Shown here one piece after another: positions 27,201 through 36,507 of a DNA stretch of 64,000 nucleotides. Under the pieces are notes generated by a model. That model saw only the letters and a list, made by a program, of their open reading frames with translations, ran no database searches and was not told the origin of the DNA. The position numbers and the translations under genes were made by a program. Source of the stretch: Mitsuaria sp. 7 (lineage in GTDB: Bacteria; Pseudomonadota; Gammaproteobacteria; Burkholderiales; Burkholderiaceae_C); NCBI RefSeq assembly GCF_001653795.1, contig NZ_CP011514.1, positions 5,018,727 to 5,082,726 of the forward strand, written 5' to 3'. Position 1 is the first letter of the stretch, and each line of letters opens with the position of its first letter.

Positions 27201-28670
27201 TCACCTTTCCCGCATGCTTTCATCCACGTGCCGCCTCACCGGATCAAACAGATACCGGATCACGCGCCGCTGTGACGTCTTGATCTCCGCCGTCACATTC
27301 ATCCCCGGCGCCAGCTTCACGGGCTTGCCGTCGACATCGATGACGCCCTGCCCCAGTACCAAGGTCACCGGAAAGATCGCCCCGCGCTTCTCGTCGTTGA
27401 CGGCATCCGCGGTCACGCTCTTCACCGTCGCCGGCACCGTGCCGTAGCGCGTGAACGGGAAGGTCTCGAGCTTGATCTCCGCCTCCTGCCCGGCGCGCAC
27501 GAAGCCGATGTCCTTGTTCTCGAGCACGACCTCCGCGGTCACCTCGGCCTCGTCGGGCACGAGCACCAGCAGCACCTGCGCCTCGGTCACGACGCCGCCC
27601 GCCGTGTGCACCGCGAGCTGCTGCACCGTGCCGTCCACCGGCGCGGTGAGCTTCGTCAGCTGGTTGCGCTTGTTGGCCTTCGCGCCTTCCTCGGCGAGCT
27701 GCTTGAGCTTGAGGTCCGCCTGCGCCTCGCGATCGCGCAAGGTCCTCAGCGTCTCCGCCTTGAACGAGGCCGTCGAGCCGCGCGACTCCGCCAGGGCCGC
27801 CTGCGTCTCGCGCTGGCGCGCGATGGCCGTGCCGAGGTCCTTCTCCTGCTCGATGCGCTCCCGCGTCCGGTCCTGTCCCGCATGGCCCGCGACGAAGCCC
27901 TGGTCGCTCAGCGCCTTGTAGTCGCGCTCGCGCTGCTGTGCCATCGGCACCGTGCTCTGCAGCTTCTCGACCACCTGCTTGGCGGTCGCGATCTCCGCGT
28001 CCCGACGCTCCAGCTCCGCCTGCAGCTTCGCGAGCTTGGCGGAGATGTCCGCCCACTCGCTCTGCAGCTGGAAACGCGCGCTGTCCGCGTCCTCGCGCGG
28101 CATCGAGGTCATGGCCGCCTGCGTCAACTGCGGAGCGCCCCCACCCGTCAGCGCCTGCAGCAGCGCGCGCGAGCGCAGCACCTCCGACAGCGCCGCCACG
28201 CGCTCCTTGTCGACCCGGTGGCTGTCCGCCTCCGTCATCGTCGAGTCCAGCGCGATCAGCAGCTGTCCCGCCTTCACCTTGTCGCCGTCCTTGACGAAGA
28301 CTTCCCGCACCACGCTGGTCTCCAGCGGCTGGATCGTCTTGCTGCGGTCGCTGACGATGATCCGCCCCTGCGCCACCGCCACGATGTCGATCTGCCCGAG
28401 GATGGCCCACGCCAGCGCGATCACGAAGAGCGTGCAGATCGCGATCGCCATGCGGCGCGGCGCCGGATGCGGCGGCGTTTCCTGCAGTTCCAGCGCGGCG
28501 GGCATGAACGCCCGCTCGTCGGCCATGCGGCGCGGGCCGGCGAGTTCCTCGCGACGTGCCCAGGCGGCCTTGAACACTGCGGCGTAGCGCGACAGCAACT
28601 CGCGCAGCGGATGGCGAGGCGTCTCCGCGGCTTCGCCAGCCGCCGCGCTCCGGATCAGTTCGGCGCTCAT
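27201..28670 (-). CDS. HlyD-family type I secretion membrane fusion protein
   Basis: A 489-residue periplasmic adaptor linking the ABC transporter to an outer-membrane TolC channel. It has a cytoplasmic N-terminus (~85 residues), one transmembrane helix (AIAICTLFVIALAWAILG), a lipoyl half-motif (VREVFVKDGDKVKAGQLLIAL), a long coiled coil (~150-330), the second lipoyl half (LTAPVDGTVQQLAVHTAGGV) and a beta-barrel C-terminal part ending VIRYLFDPVRRHVDESMRER. AAGGAGG six bases upstream of the ATG at 28670 is a perfect Shine-Dalgarno, and the ATG overlaps the transporter stop. No TolC gene is in the window, so a shared TolC is presumed. Confidence 0.94.
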   Translation of the reverse strand: MSAELIRSAAAGEAAETPRHPLRELLSRYAAVFKAAWARREELAGPRRMADERAFMPAALELQETPPHPAPRRMAIAICTLFVIALAWAILGQIDIVAVAQGRIIVSDRSKTIQPLETSVVREVFVKDGDKVKAGQLLIALDSTMTEADSHRVDKERVAALSEVLRSRALLQALTGGGAPQLTQAAMTSMPREDADSARFQLQSEWADISAKLAKLQAELERRDAEIATAKQVVEKLQSTVPMAQQRERDYKALSDQGFVAGHAGQDRTRERIEQEKDLGTAIARQRETQAALAESRGSTASFKAETLRTLRDREAQADLKLKQLAEEGAKANKRNQLTKLTAPVDGTVQQLAVHTAGGVVTEAQVLLVLVPDEAEVTAEVVLENKDIGFVRAGQEAEIKLETFPFTRYGTVPATVKSVTADAVNDEKRGAIFPVTLVLGQGVIDVDGKPVKLAPGMNVTAEIKTSQRRVIRYLFDPVRRHVDESMRER

Positions 28671-30901
28671 TCCGAACCTCCTTCGCCCTGCATGCGCCAC
28701 AGGTGCGCGTAGAGCCCTTGCGGCTTGGCGATCAACTCGTCATGGCTGCCCATCTCCGCGATGCGGCCCTTCTCCATCGCGATGATCCGGTGGGCATGGC
28801 GCACCGCGCTCAGCCGGTGGGCGATGATGAACACCGTCCGCCCCTGGCAGATCGCCCGCATGTTCTTCTGGATGATGGCCTCGCTCTCGTAGTCGAGCGC
28901 GCTGGTGGCCTCGTCGAAGATCAGCACCCGCGGCTGCCCGAACAGCGCCCGCGCGATCGCGATGCGCTGGCGCTGCCCGCCCGACAGGCCGGCGCCCTGC
29001 TCGCCCACCACGGTGTCGTAGCCCTCGGGCAATTCGGCGATGAAGTCGTGCGCGCCGGCGAGCTTGGCCGCCTGCATCACCGCCTCGATCGGTGCGGCCG
29101 GATCGGCGATCGCGATGTTCTCCCGCACCGAGCGGTTGAACAGCATGTTCTCCTGCAGCACCACGCCCACCTGACGGCGCAGCTGCGTCGCGTCCGCCAT
29201 CGCGATGTCCTGGCCGTCGACCAGCACGCGGCCCGATTCCGGCACGTACAGCCGCTGAAGCAGCTTGGTCAGCGTGCTCTTGCCCGAACCGCTGCGGCCC
29301 ACGATGCCGATCACTTCGCCCGCCTGCACCGACAGGTCCACGCCGTGCAGCACCGGCTGCGCGTCGGGCCGGTAGCGGAAGGTCACGTTCTCCAGCGTCA
29401 CGTCGCCGCGCACGCGCGGCATCGCGCCGGCGCTCTGCGGCCGCAGCTCCGTGCGCGTGTTTAGCACGTCGCCCAGACGCGCCATCGAGATCCCCGTCTG
29501 CTGGAAGTCCGTCCACATCTGCGCGATGCGCATGATCGGCTGCGCGACGCGGCCGGCAAACATGTTGAAGGCGACGAACTGGCCCACGCTCAGTTGGCCG
29601 TCGATCACCAGTTGCGCGCCCCACCACAAGGTGGCCGCGTTCACCAGCTTGCCGATCAGGTTGATGCCCTCGTTGCCGTACTGCGCCAGGGTCTGCGTCC
29701 GGAACGACGCGGAGACGTAGGCGGCCAGCTGCTCGTCCCACTTGCGCGCCATCTGCGGCTCCAGCGCGCTGGCCTTCACCGTCTGGATGCCGGTCACCGT
29801 CTCGACGAGCAGGCTCTGGTTCTCCGCGCCGCGCGCGAATTTCTCGTTGAGACGCCCGCGCAGCACCGGCACGATGGACAGGCTCAAGATCAGGTACAGC
29901 GGCAGCGAGACCAGCACGATCAGCGTCAGCGTCGCGCTGTAGCTGAACATCACCGCGATGAAGATCACCGAGAACAGCACGTCCAGCACCAGCGTCAGCG
30001 CATTGCCGGTGAGGAACTGGCGGATGTTCTCGAGCTCACGCACGCGCGCCACCGAGTCCCCGACGCGCCGCGCCTGGAAGTAGGCCAGCGGCAGGCTCAG
30101 CAGGTGCCGGAACAGCCGTGAGCCGAGCTCCACGTCGATGCGGCTGGTCGTGTGGCTGAAGACATAGGAGCGCAGGATGTTGAGCGCGCTCTCGAACACC
30201 ATGATCACCACCAGGCCGATCACCAGCACGTCCAGCGTGGTGAGGCCGCGGTGCACCAGCACCTTGTCCATCACGACCTGGAAGAACAGCGGGCTGACCA
30301 GGGCGAAGAGCTGCAGGAACAGCGAGATCGACAGCACCTCGCCCAGCAGGCGTCGGTGCTTGACGATGCTCGGGATGAACCAGGAGAAGTCGAACTTGGC
30401 CAGATCGCCGGCCAGACTCGCGCGGCTGGTGACGAGGATCAGCTCGCCGGTCCATTCGGCGGCGAAGGTCTCCACCGGTTCGATCGTCGGCCGCGCCGAC
30501 GTCTCGTCGCCGGTCGGGTCCATGAACAGCACCCGCTTGCCGTCGCATTGCGCCAGCACCACGGTGCGGCCGTCCCGCAAGGTCGCCAGTGCGGGCAGCG
30601 CCGCGAGGCTCAAGCGGTCGATCGTCGTCTTCGAACGCTTGGCCTTGAGCCCCAGCCGCTTGGCGGCCAGGAGCAGGTCCTGCGTCGTCGGCGCATCGCT
30701 GGCGCCCAGGCCCAGCCCATGCCGCAGCGATGGCGCGTCGGCCGCCACGTGGTGCATGCGAGCGACGATGCACAACGCGCGCAACGCGCCGTCACGGTCC
30801 ACCGCCGACGATGTTCCGTCGGTCCCTTGCCCGATTGCCAATGCGGCAGCCGAGCCGGACGCGTCTTGGAGCGCGTCCGCCATTCCCTGATTTGAGGCCA
30901 T
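28667..30901 (-). CDS. Type I secretion ABC transporter (HlyB-like, C39-like domain)
   Basis: A 744-residue fused permease-ATPase. Residues ~35-160 form a C39-peptidase-like domain; the catalytic Cys-His context of bacteriocin processors is absent, so it is a substrate-docking CLD as in HlyB. Six transmembrane helices span ~185-470. The nucleotide-binding domain shows Walker [11 protein letters not shown], signature [15 protein letters not shown], Walker B VLIFDEAT and the H-loop IAHRLS. It energises export of the RTX protein encoded downstream in the same operon. The ATG at 30901 is used; an ATG six codons in is also possible. Confidence 0.94.
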   Translation of the reverse strand: MASNQGMADALQDASGSAAALAIGQGTDGTSSAVDRDGALRALCIVARMHHVAADAPSLRHGLGLGASDAPTTQDLLLAAKRLGLKAKRSKTTIDRLSLAALPALATLRDGRTVVLAQCDGKRVLFMDPTGDETSARPTIEPVETFAAEWTGELILVTSRASLAGDLAKFDFSWFIPSIVKHRRLLGEVLSISLFLQLFALVSPLFFQVVMDKVLVHRGLTTLDVLVIGLVVIMVFESALNILRSYVFSHTTSRIDVELGSRLFRHLLSLPLAYFQARRVGDSVARVRELENIRQFLTGNALTLVLDVLFSVIFIAVMFSYSATLTLIVLVSLPLYLILSLSIVPVLRGRLNEKFARGAENQSLLVETVTGIQTVKASALEPQMARKWDEQLAAYVSASFRTQTLAQYGNEGINLIGKLVNAATLWWGAQLVIDGQLSVGQFVAFNMFAGRVAQPIMRIAQMWTDFQQTGISMARLGDVLNTRTELRPQSAGAMPRVRGDVTLENVTFRYRPDAQPVLHGVDLSVQAGEVIGIVGRSGSGKSTLTKLLQRLYVPESGRVLVDGQDIAMADATQLRRQVGVVLQENMLFNRSVRENIAIADPAAPIEAVMQAAKLAGAHDFIAELPEGYDTVVGEQGAGLSGGQRQRIAIARALFGQPRVLIFDEATSALDYESEAIIQKNMRAICQGRTVFIIAHRLSAVRHAHRIIAMEKGRIAEMGSHDELIAKPQGLYAHLWRMQGEGGSE

Positions 30902-31201
30902 CCCTGTGGTCGCACTGTCGGCGACTCATTCCTTTTGACTGCGGCGGCGATTGTGCTGACGCCGTCTTCACGTCGCGTATCCCACCTCGGAGGGAGAAGC
31001 GGGAGTGCCGGGAACGATGCGTTACTTCGACGCGCGCAACTCGCTGATTCGATTGGGCGACGCGTGACAAACATCACGCCGATCGCCCCTTGCATCAGGT
31101 TTTGCCGATACAGGACGACGGAAAAACTGATGCACGCGCCCGCTTTGGCCCTGCGCTCCGGCGGGGGAATTCACACGCCTGTCGATGTGTGAGGCATGCC
31201 G
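30902..31201. promoter_or_regulatory. Intergenic region upstream of the type I secretion operon
   Basis: This 300-bp gap has no gene. It contains TCACAC (31171-31176) facing GTGTGA (31187-31192), close to the stop codon of the histidine kinase, and a CGTGA-N6-TCACG dyad at 31063-31078. The second may be an operator for the secretion operon. No convincing -35/-10 pair was found. Confidence 0.4.
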
Positions 31202-33637
31202 TCAAGACCTGGCACCCGCCTCCCGGCACAACGCCCACAACGCGGGCACCCACAGCGTCTGCGGCGCCGGTTTCGGCAGCTTGACGAGCCCGGCCTCCCC
31301 CGGCCAGTCCCGCCGCGGTGACGCCGCGCACAGCAGCGTCTTCATCGCCGGCCAGCGCGTGCGCCAGCCGTGCCACGCCTCGACCGACGGCAGCGATTCC
31401 GGCGACGCGGCCAGCAGCAGTCCCTGGCCCGCTGCCGCCGCTTCCTCGAGTGCGCCGGGCAGTTCCTCCGCCCGCTCGACCTCCCGCGCATCGAACCCGC
31501 ATTGCAGGAGCCGCTCCAGCATCACCTCGCGCACCGCCGCGCAGCGGTCCCACACGACCGCCACCCAGCCGTCGCCGATGCGCTCCATCCCGGCCTGCGT
31601 CTGCAGGGACGGCCATTGGACTTCGGCCTCCGTCGCCTCGATCAGCGGGAGTTCTGCGATGAAGCGGCTCCCCTGGCCCGGCGCGCTTCGCCCGCTCAAC
31701 TCACCGCCCATGGCCCGCATCGTCTGACGCGCGATGGCCAGTCCGAGCCCCAGCCCGGGCATCGCGCTCACCGTACGACCCCGCGTGAATGGATCGAAGA
31801 TCCGTTCCAGTTCCTCTGGCGCAAGACCTGGCCCCTCGTCGGTCACCGACAGCACCAGTTGCCCGCCGTCAACGCGCGCCTGAAGCACGACCTCGCCGGC
31901 CTGCCCATACTTCGCGGCATTCGACAGGAGGTTGAGCAGCACCTGCCTCACCCGTCGCGCATCCAGCGCCACGACCGCCGGCAGCGGCTCATCCATGACC
32001 AGCGAGAGCCGGGTCTTGCCCGCCAGCATCAGCGCCTGCGATTGCAGCGCCAGTTCATGCAGCAGGCCGTGCAGGTAGACCGGGGCATTCAGCACCTCGA
32101 CATCCGCCTCCGCCGTCGGCTGCCGCGCGAAGCGCTGCAACTCGTCGATCGTGTCGAGCAGCATCACCCCGCCGTGCTCCAGCGCCTGCCGCGTCGATTC
32201 GAACTCCACCCCCGGGGTCAGTCGACGCGTCAGCTGCACAATGGACGCCAGCGGCGCGCGCAGGTCGTGGCCGATGTGGCCCAGCAGCCGCCCCTTCGCG
32301 GCGTCGCTGGCCTGCGCATGGGCGCTGGCGCGAGCCAGCTCCGCCGTCCGCTCCACCACCGCCGCCTCCAGCGCCTGCGCCTGTTGAAGCCGCTCGCGCT
32401 GCAACAGCCTCAGCATCGCCACCAGCACCGCCGCGGCGCCCGCCGTGCCCACCATCGACGGGGCCAGCTCGATCCAATCCGCATACGGCAGGAAGCCAAG
32501 CAGGCTGAAGTACCGCGGCGCCATGCCCAGCACCACGCCGACGAGCGCGCAGAGCCACACGCCGCCGACCGGATCGCCGCGCCGCATCGCGCGGAAGCTC
32601 GCGATCAGGCCGATCGCCGTGAGCGCCAGGTTGGTCGGCGCCGCCATCTGCGTGCCGGTCTGGTAGTCCGCCACGATGCATGCGGCCACCGCGACCAGGC
32701 TCAGTCCCACCACCGCCACCAGGGTGCGATGCACCGCCGGCTGCGTGACGCGCAAGCGCAGCACCGTCGCCAACGCCATCAGCTGGAAGACCGTCGTCAG
32801 CGCGCCCGTCGTGCCCAACGCCCGCTGGGCCCAGTCGGTCGCGTCGGGCCAGAAACGCTGGAAGGCGGTGCCGCGCATCGCCATCTCGTAGACCATCGCG
32901 CTCGACAGGAAGGCCGCGATCCACGCATAACCGCGGTCGCGCAGCGAGACCGCGAGTCCCGCCGCCAGCGCCGCCAGCGTCAGCCCCACCGCGGACAGCA
33001 TGCCGTCGCGCCAGACCCGCCATTGCTGCTCCTCGACGAGCGCCTCCGCCACCCAGAGCGTCGGTTCGATCGACAGCGCGCCGCGGCTCGCGGCGCGCAG
33101 CCGCAGCTCCCAGATCTCGCCCGGATCGATGCGCATCGGGAAGGCGCTTTCGCGCAGGGCCAATGGCCGCTGGTGGAAGGCGACATCGGTCCCGGCGCGC
33201 TCCCGCGTCCACGGCGTCGCGCTGCCGTCCGGCAGCAGCCGGCGGCGATAGAGCGCCACCGACTCGATCCGCGCCGGGTCGACGACCAGGACGTAGCGCG
33301 CCGCCTCGGTCCCGTCCTGGCGCAGCGTCCAGCGCAGCCAGTAGGTATCGCGCGTGTAGCCGGGCGACAGGGCTCGCCGCTCAGCGGGACGCCAGGGCGC
33401 CGCTCCGGCGTCGCGTTCCTCGGTGTGTTCGATCCAGAGCTGCCCCCGGTCGACCAGCGCGAGACGAGCCAGCGCCGCGCCTTGCAGCGCGATCACCGGC
33501 TGCGGCGGCGCTTCGCTCGCCGCATCGGGCACAGCAGCCGGCAGATCCGGTACGGGCCACGCCTGCGCGGGGACAACCGCCGCGGCGAACGCGACCGCGG
33601 CGCCCAGCACAACGGCCCATCGGCGCCAGTCGACCAT
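31202..33637 (-). CDS. 7TMR-DISM hybrid-like sensor histidine kinase
   Basis: An 811-residue membrane sensor kinase. A signal-like N-terminus is followed by a DISMED2-type extracytoplasmic domain (~60-200; DTYWLRWTL, ALYRRRLLPDG), seven transmembrane helices (~205-400), a short coiled coil, a HisKA domain with phospho-acceptor His near 456 (IGHDLRAPLASIVQLTRR) and HATPase_c with N-box LLNLLSNAAKYG, G1 DEGPGLAPEEL and G2 GLGLGLAIARQ. The last ~135 residues look like a degenerate receiver: the K-P element (LVKLPKP) is present but no phospho-acceptor Asp is seen. It overlaps the upstream response-regulator gene by one base (TGATG). Confidence 0.9.
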   Translation of the reverse strand: MVDWRRWAVVLGAAVAFAAAVVPAQAWPVPDLPAAVPDAASEAPPQPVIALQGAALARLALVDRGQLWIEHTEERDAGAAPWRPAERRALSPGYTRDTYWLRWTLRQDGTEAARYVLVVDPARIESVALYRRRLLPDGSATPWTRERAGTDVAFHQRPLALRESAFPMRIDPGEIWELRLRAASRGALSIEPTLWVAEALVEEQQWRVWRDGMLSAVGLTLAALAAGLAVSLRDRGYAWIAAFLSSAMVYEMAMRGTAFQRFWPDATDWAQRALGTTGALTTVFQLMALATVLRLRVTQPAVHRTLVAVVGLSLVAVAACIVADYQTGTQMAAPTNLALTAIGLIASFRAMRRGDPVGGVWLCALVGVVLGMAPRYFSLLGFLPYADWIELAPSMVGTAGAAAVLVAMLRLLQRERLQQAQALEAAVVERTAELARASAHAQASDAAKGRLLGHIGHDLRAPLASIVQLTRRLTPGVEFESTRQALEHGGVMLLDTIDELQRFARQPTAEADVEVLNAPVYLHGLLHELALQSQALMLAGKTRLSLVMDEPLPAVVALDARRVRQVLLNLLSNAAKYGQAGEVVLQARVDGGQLVLSVTDEGPGLAPEELERIFDPFTRGRTVSAMPGLGLGLAIARQTMRAMGGELSGRSAPGQGSRFIAELPLIEATEAEVQWPSLQTQAGMERIGDGWVAVVWDRCAAVREVMLERLLQCGFDAREVERAEELPGALEEAAAAGQGLLLAASPESLPSVEAWHGWRTRWPAMKTLLCAASPRRDWPGEAGLVKLPKPAPQTLWVPALWALCREAGARS

Positions 33638-34455
33638 CAGGGCGCCGGACCGTCTGGTGCGGCGGACTCCCGAGCACGCAACGCCGTGCGGTAGGCCTGC
33701 GGGCTGAGTCCGTTGCGCTCGCGGAACGCGGTCGCGAAGTTGCCGGCGTTCGCGTACCCCACGTGGAACGCGACGTCCGAGACGCTCATGTCCGTATCGG
33801 CCAGCAGACGCTGTCCGGTGCGCACGCGCTCGTCGCTGATGTAGCCGGACACCGTCTGCCCCAGCTCTTCGCGGAACAGCGCCAGCAGCCGTCGTCCGGT
33901 CAGCCCGACCTGGCGGCCGATCTGGTTCACCGTCAGCGGCTCGACCAGGTGTTCACCGATGTACTGCCGCGCCGCGTTCAACAGGCGCTGGTCGGGCGTG
34001 CCCGCCTCCTCGACGGGCGCCGCCTCGACGTCGTTCGACGCCTGCGGCCGGCGCGATGCGGCCAGATGCAGATGCACCCGCACGCGCGCGAGCACTTCCT
34101 GCGGATGGAAGGGCTTGCTGATGAAGTCCACCGCGCCGTGGGACAGCCCTTCGATCCTGCTGTCCACATCGTTGTGGGCGCTCAGGAAGAGCAGCGGCAT
34201 CTCGCGCGTCGCGGGGTCGGACTTGAGCAGCCGGCACAGCGCGAAGCCGTCCATGTCGGGCAGCCCGACGTCCAGCAGCGCGAGGTCCGGTGCCAGGCCT
34301 TGCGCCTTCTGCAGCGCCGCGCGTCCGCTCTCGGCGAAGGCCAGCCGGTACAGCGGATGCAGCAGCGCGGTCAACCAGCGCAGGTCCTCGGGCTGGTCGT
34401 CCACCAGCAGCAGCAAGGGGCGATGGATCGCGGGAGCAGGCGCGGCAAGGGACAT
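33637..34455 (-). CDS. Response regulator with AraC-type DNA-binding domain
   Basis: A 272-residue two-component regulator. The receiver (~12-130) has the acidic pair VDDQ, the phospho-acceptor Asp in LALLDVGLPDMDGF, the conserved Ser in LFLSAHND and Lys in FISKPF. An AraC-type double HTH (~165-260) follows: EPLTVNQIGRQVGLTGRRLL and SVSDVAFHVGYANAGNFATA. It is the first gene of a two-gene operon with the sensor kinase. The TPS locus is divergent on one side and the RTX operon lies beyond the kinase on the other, so either may be its target (inference). Confidence 0.92.
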   Translation of the reverse strand: MSLAAPAPAIHRPLLLLVDDQPEDLRWLTALLHPLYRLAFAESGRAALQKAQGLAPDLALLDVGLPDMDGFALCRLLKSDPATREMPLLFLSAHNDVDSRIEGLSHGAVDFISKPFHPQEVLARVRVHLHLAASRRPQASNDVEAAPVEEAGTPDQRLLNAARQYIGEHLVEPLTVNQIGRQVGLTGRRLLALFREELGQTVSGYISDERVRTGQRLLADTDMSVSDVAFHVGYANAGNFATAFRERNGLSPQAYRTALRARESAAPDGPAP

Positions 34456-34701
34456 CCGCGAATTGTCCGGGCCGCCTCGGCGAAACGAGTCCGCGGGGTC
34501 CCGTCCGGTGGGCGCCCAGCGATCAAAACGCCCATCTGGGGGGGAGGAACCGGAGCGGAAAAACTACCGGAAACAGGCACGGCCTGACCCCCTCCGCCGC
34601 CCTTGAACGAATCGCCAAACATCCGCGGCGAATTGACAGAACTCCGGACCGTTGCCGCACGGGATAACCGCGCCCTTGCCAAACACAACCGGAGATTGGG
34701 A

Positions 34702-36429
34702 ATGAAGTACAGCACGCGCCGTGGCGCGGCCGGCCTGGGGCTGAGTCTGATGAGCCTGTCCGTCAGCGTGGCCTGGGCCGCGGCACCGGATGCCGGCCAG
34801 CTGCTCAACGAGCAGCGTCGGCTGACCCCGCCCGCGCAGCGCGGCGACCTCGACAAGGCCCCGACCGTCAACGCGCCGCTGGGCGGCGACCAGCAGGCGG
34901 GCCTGCGCGCGCGCATCGACCGCATCCGCTTCACCGGCGCCGACGACCTGATCCCCGAGGCCGAGCTGCAGGCGCTGGTCGCCGACGCCAAGGGCCGCCA
35001 GCTGTCGCACAGCCAACTGCAGGCGCTGGCCGCACGCGTCACGGCGGCGCTGCAGAAGCGCGGCTTCGTGCTCGCCCGCGCCTACCTGCCGAGGCAAGAC
35101 CTGACCCAGGGCGAGCTGGAGATCGCCGTGCTGTCCGGCCGGCTGCAGTCCGGCGCCCACCGCGTGCGGGTGACCGGCGCCGACGAGGCGCTCGCCCCGC
35201 GTCTGGGCGCGATCGCCGATGCCGCGCTGGCCTACGGCCCGGTCCGCTACGAGCAGCTCGAACGCGCGCTGCTGCTGATCAACGACGTGCCCGGCGTGCA
35301 GGCCCGCGCGACGCTGGAACGCGGCGACGAGCCCGGCACCAGCCGCCTCGACGTCCGCGCCGAAACGGGTCGCGCCTGGGCGCTGGACGCCTCGGTCGAC
35401 GACTACAACAACCGCTACACCGGCCAGTGGCGCATCGGCGCCGCGGCATCGCTGATCCGTCCGCTCAACCGCGAAGACCTGCTGCAGGCCAGCGTGTCGC
35501 GCACCGACGGCAGCCGCCAGGCCGCCCTGGTCTATGGGTTCGCCGTCGGCGCCTCGGGCCTGCGCGCCCAGCTGGCGACGACCTGGCTGGACTATCACGT
35601 CGGCGAAGAACTCAAGCCGCTGGACCTGCGCGGCACCGCGCGCACGGTCTCGGCCAGCCTCAGCTATCCGCTGCTGCGCGGCCGCGAGCGCAACCTGTGG
35701 GTCTCCGCCGAAGGCGAACAGCGCACGCTGGTCGACGACGCACTCGGCCAGACGCTGCGCGATCGCCGACTCAACCGGCTGTCCGTGAACGTCTACGGCA
35801 ACGCCTGGGACGACGTGCTCGGCGGCGCGCAGAACGACTTCGGCCTGGGCGTGACCAGCGGCACCGTCGCGCTGCGCGAAGCCGGCGACCAGATCGCCGA
35901 CGCGATGACCGCCCGCACCTCGGGCAGCTACGACAAGGCGACCTGGCGCGTCTCTCGCCTGCAGACGGCGCAGGCGCTGCCGGGCTGGGGCCTGTTCGTC
36001 GGCGGCTACGGCCAGATCAGCGCGCGCAACCTGGATTCGTCGGAGAAGTTCCTGCTGGGCGGACCGTCGGGCGTGCGCGCCTATCCGGTCGGCGAGGCCA
36101 GCGGCGACAACGGCTGGGTCGGCACCGCCGAACTGCGCCGCGAGCTGCGCATCGGCAACGGCCTGGCCGCGCAGCTGATCGCCTTCGCGGACTACGGCCG
36201 CGTCGAGCAGCACGAACGCCCCTGGACCGGCGCGCTCGCCGGACAACCGAACGCCTACGGACTGGGCGGCGCCGGCCTGGGCGCCAACCTGGCCGGCGAG
36301 CGCTGGACGCTGCGTGCCAGCTGGGCGCACGCCGTCGGCCACAACGCCGGGCGCACCGCCGCGGGCCGCGACGCCGATGGTCGCGACGACCGCCAGCGCT
36401 TCTGGCTGCAGGCCTCCTTCCACTATTGA
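34702..36429 (+). CDS. Two-partner secretion outer-membrane transporter (TpsB, ShlB/FhaC/HecB family)
   Basis: A 575-residue Omp85-superfamily pore exporting the TpsA protein encoded 78 bp downstream. Signal peptide: MKYSTRRGAAGLGLSLMSLS to VAWAA. A POTRA region (~70-150; IDRIRFTGADDLIP, LQKRGFVLARAYLP) and a second POTRA are followed by the 16-strand beta-barrel; GPSGVRAYPVGEASGD is the VRGY/F-type loop-6 motif that lies in the pore. The last residues WLQASFHY are a classical outer-membrane C-terminus. ATG 34702 has GGAG upstream and starts the signal peptide. The 246-bp divergent region before it contains TTGACA at 34633-34638 without a well-spaced -10. Confidence 0.92.
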   Translation: MKYSTRRGAAGLGLSLMSLSVSVAWAAAPDAGQLLNEQRRLTPPAQRGDLDKAPTVNAPLGGDQQAGLRARIDRIRFTGADDLIPEAELQALVADAKGRQLSHSQLQALAARVTAALQKRGFVLARAYLPRQDLTQGELEIAVLSGRLQSGAHRVRVTGADEALAPRLGAIADAALAYGPVRYEQLERALLLINDVPGVQARATLERGDEPGTSRLDVRAETGRAWALDASVDDYNNRYTGQWRIGAAASLIRPLNREDLLQASVSRTDGSRQAALVYGFAVGASGLRAQLATTWLDYHVGEELKPLDLRGTARTVSASLSYPLLRGRERNLWVSAEGEQRTLVDDALGQTLRDRRLNRLSVNVYGNAWDDVLGGAQNDFGLGVTSGTVALREAGDQIADAMTARTSGSYDKATWRVSRLQTAQALPGWGLFVGGYGQISARNLDSSEKFLLGGPSGVRAYPVGEASGDNGWVGTAELRRELRIGNGLAAQLIAFADYGRVEQHERPWTGALAGQPNAYGLGGAGLGANLAGERWTLRASWAHAVGHNAGRTAAGRDADGRDDRQRFWLQASFHY

Positions 36430-36507
36430 TCGACGCCGCGGCCGCCGCTCCGCCGCCTGGGCCGGCCGCTCCGACAGCACAGACCGAACAGATCAAAGAG
36501 AACCATC

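Noticed and set aside
34633..34668. TTGACA with GATAAC as a sigma-70 promoter for tpsB
   Set aside because: The spacing is about 24 bp instead of 16-18, so it is not a convincing promoter.
34564..36480. A long minus-strand frame opposite the TpsB gene
   Set aside because: Antisense shadow of a well-supported outer-membrane protein gene.
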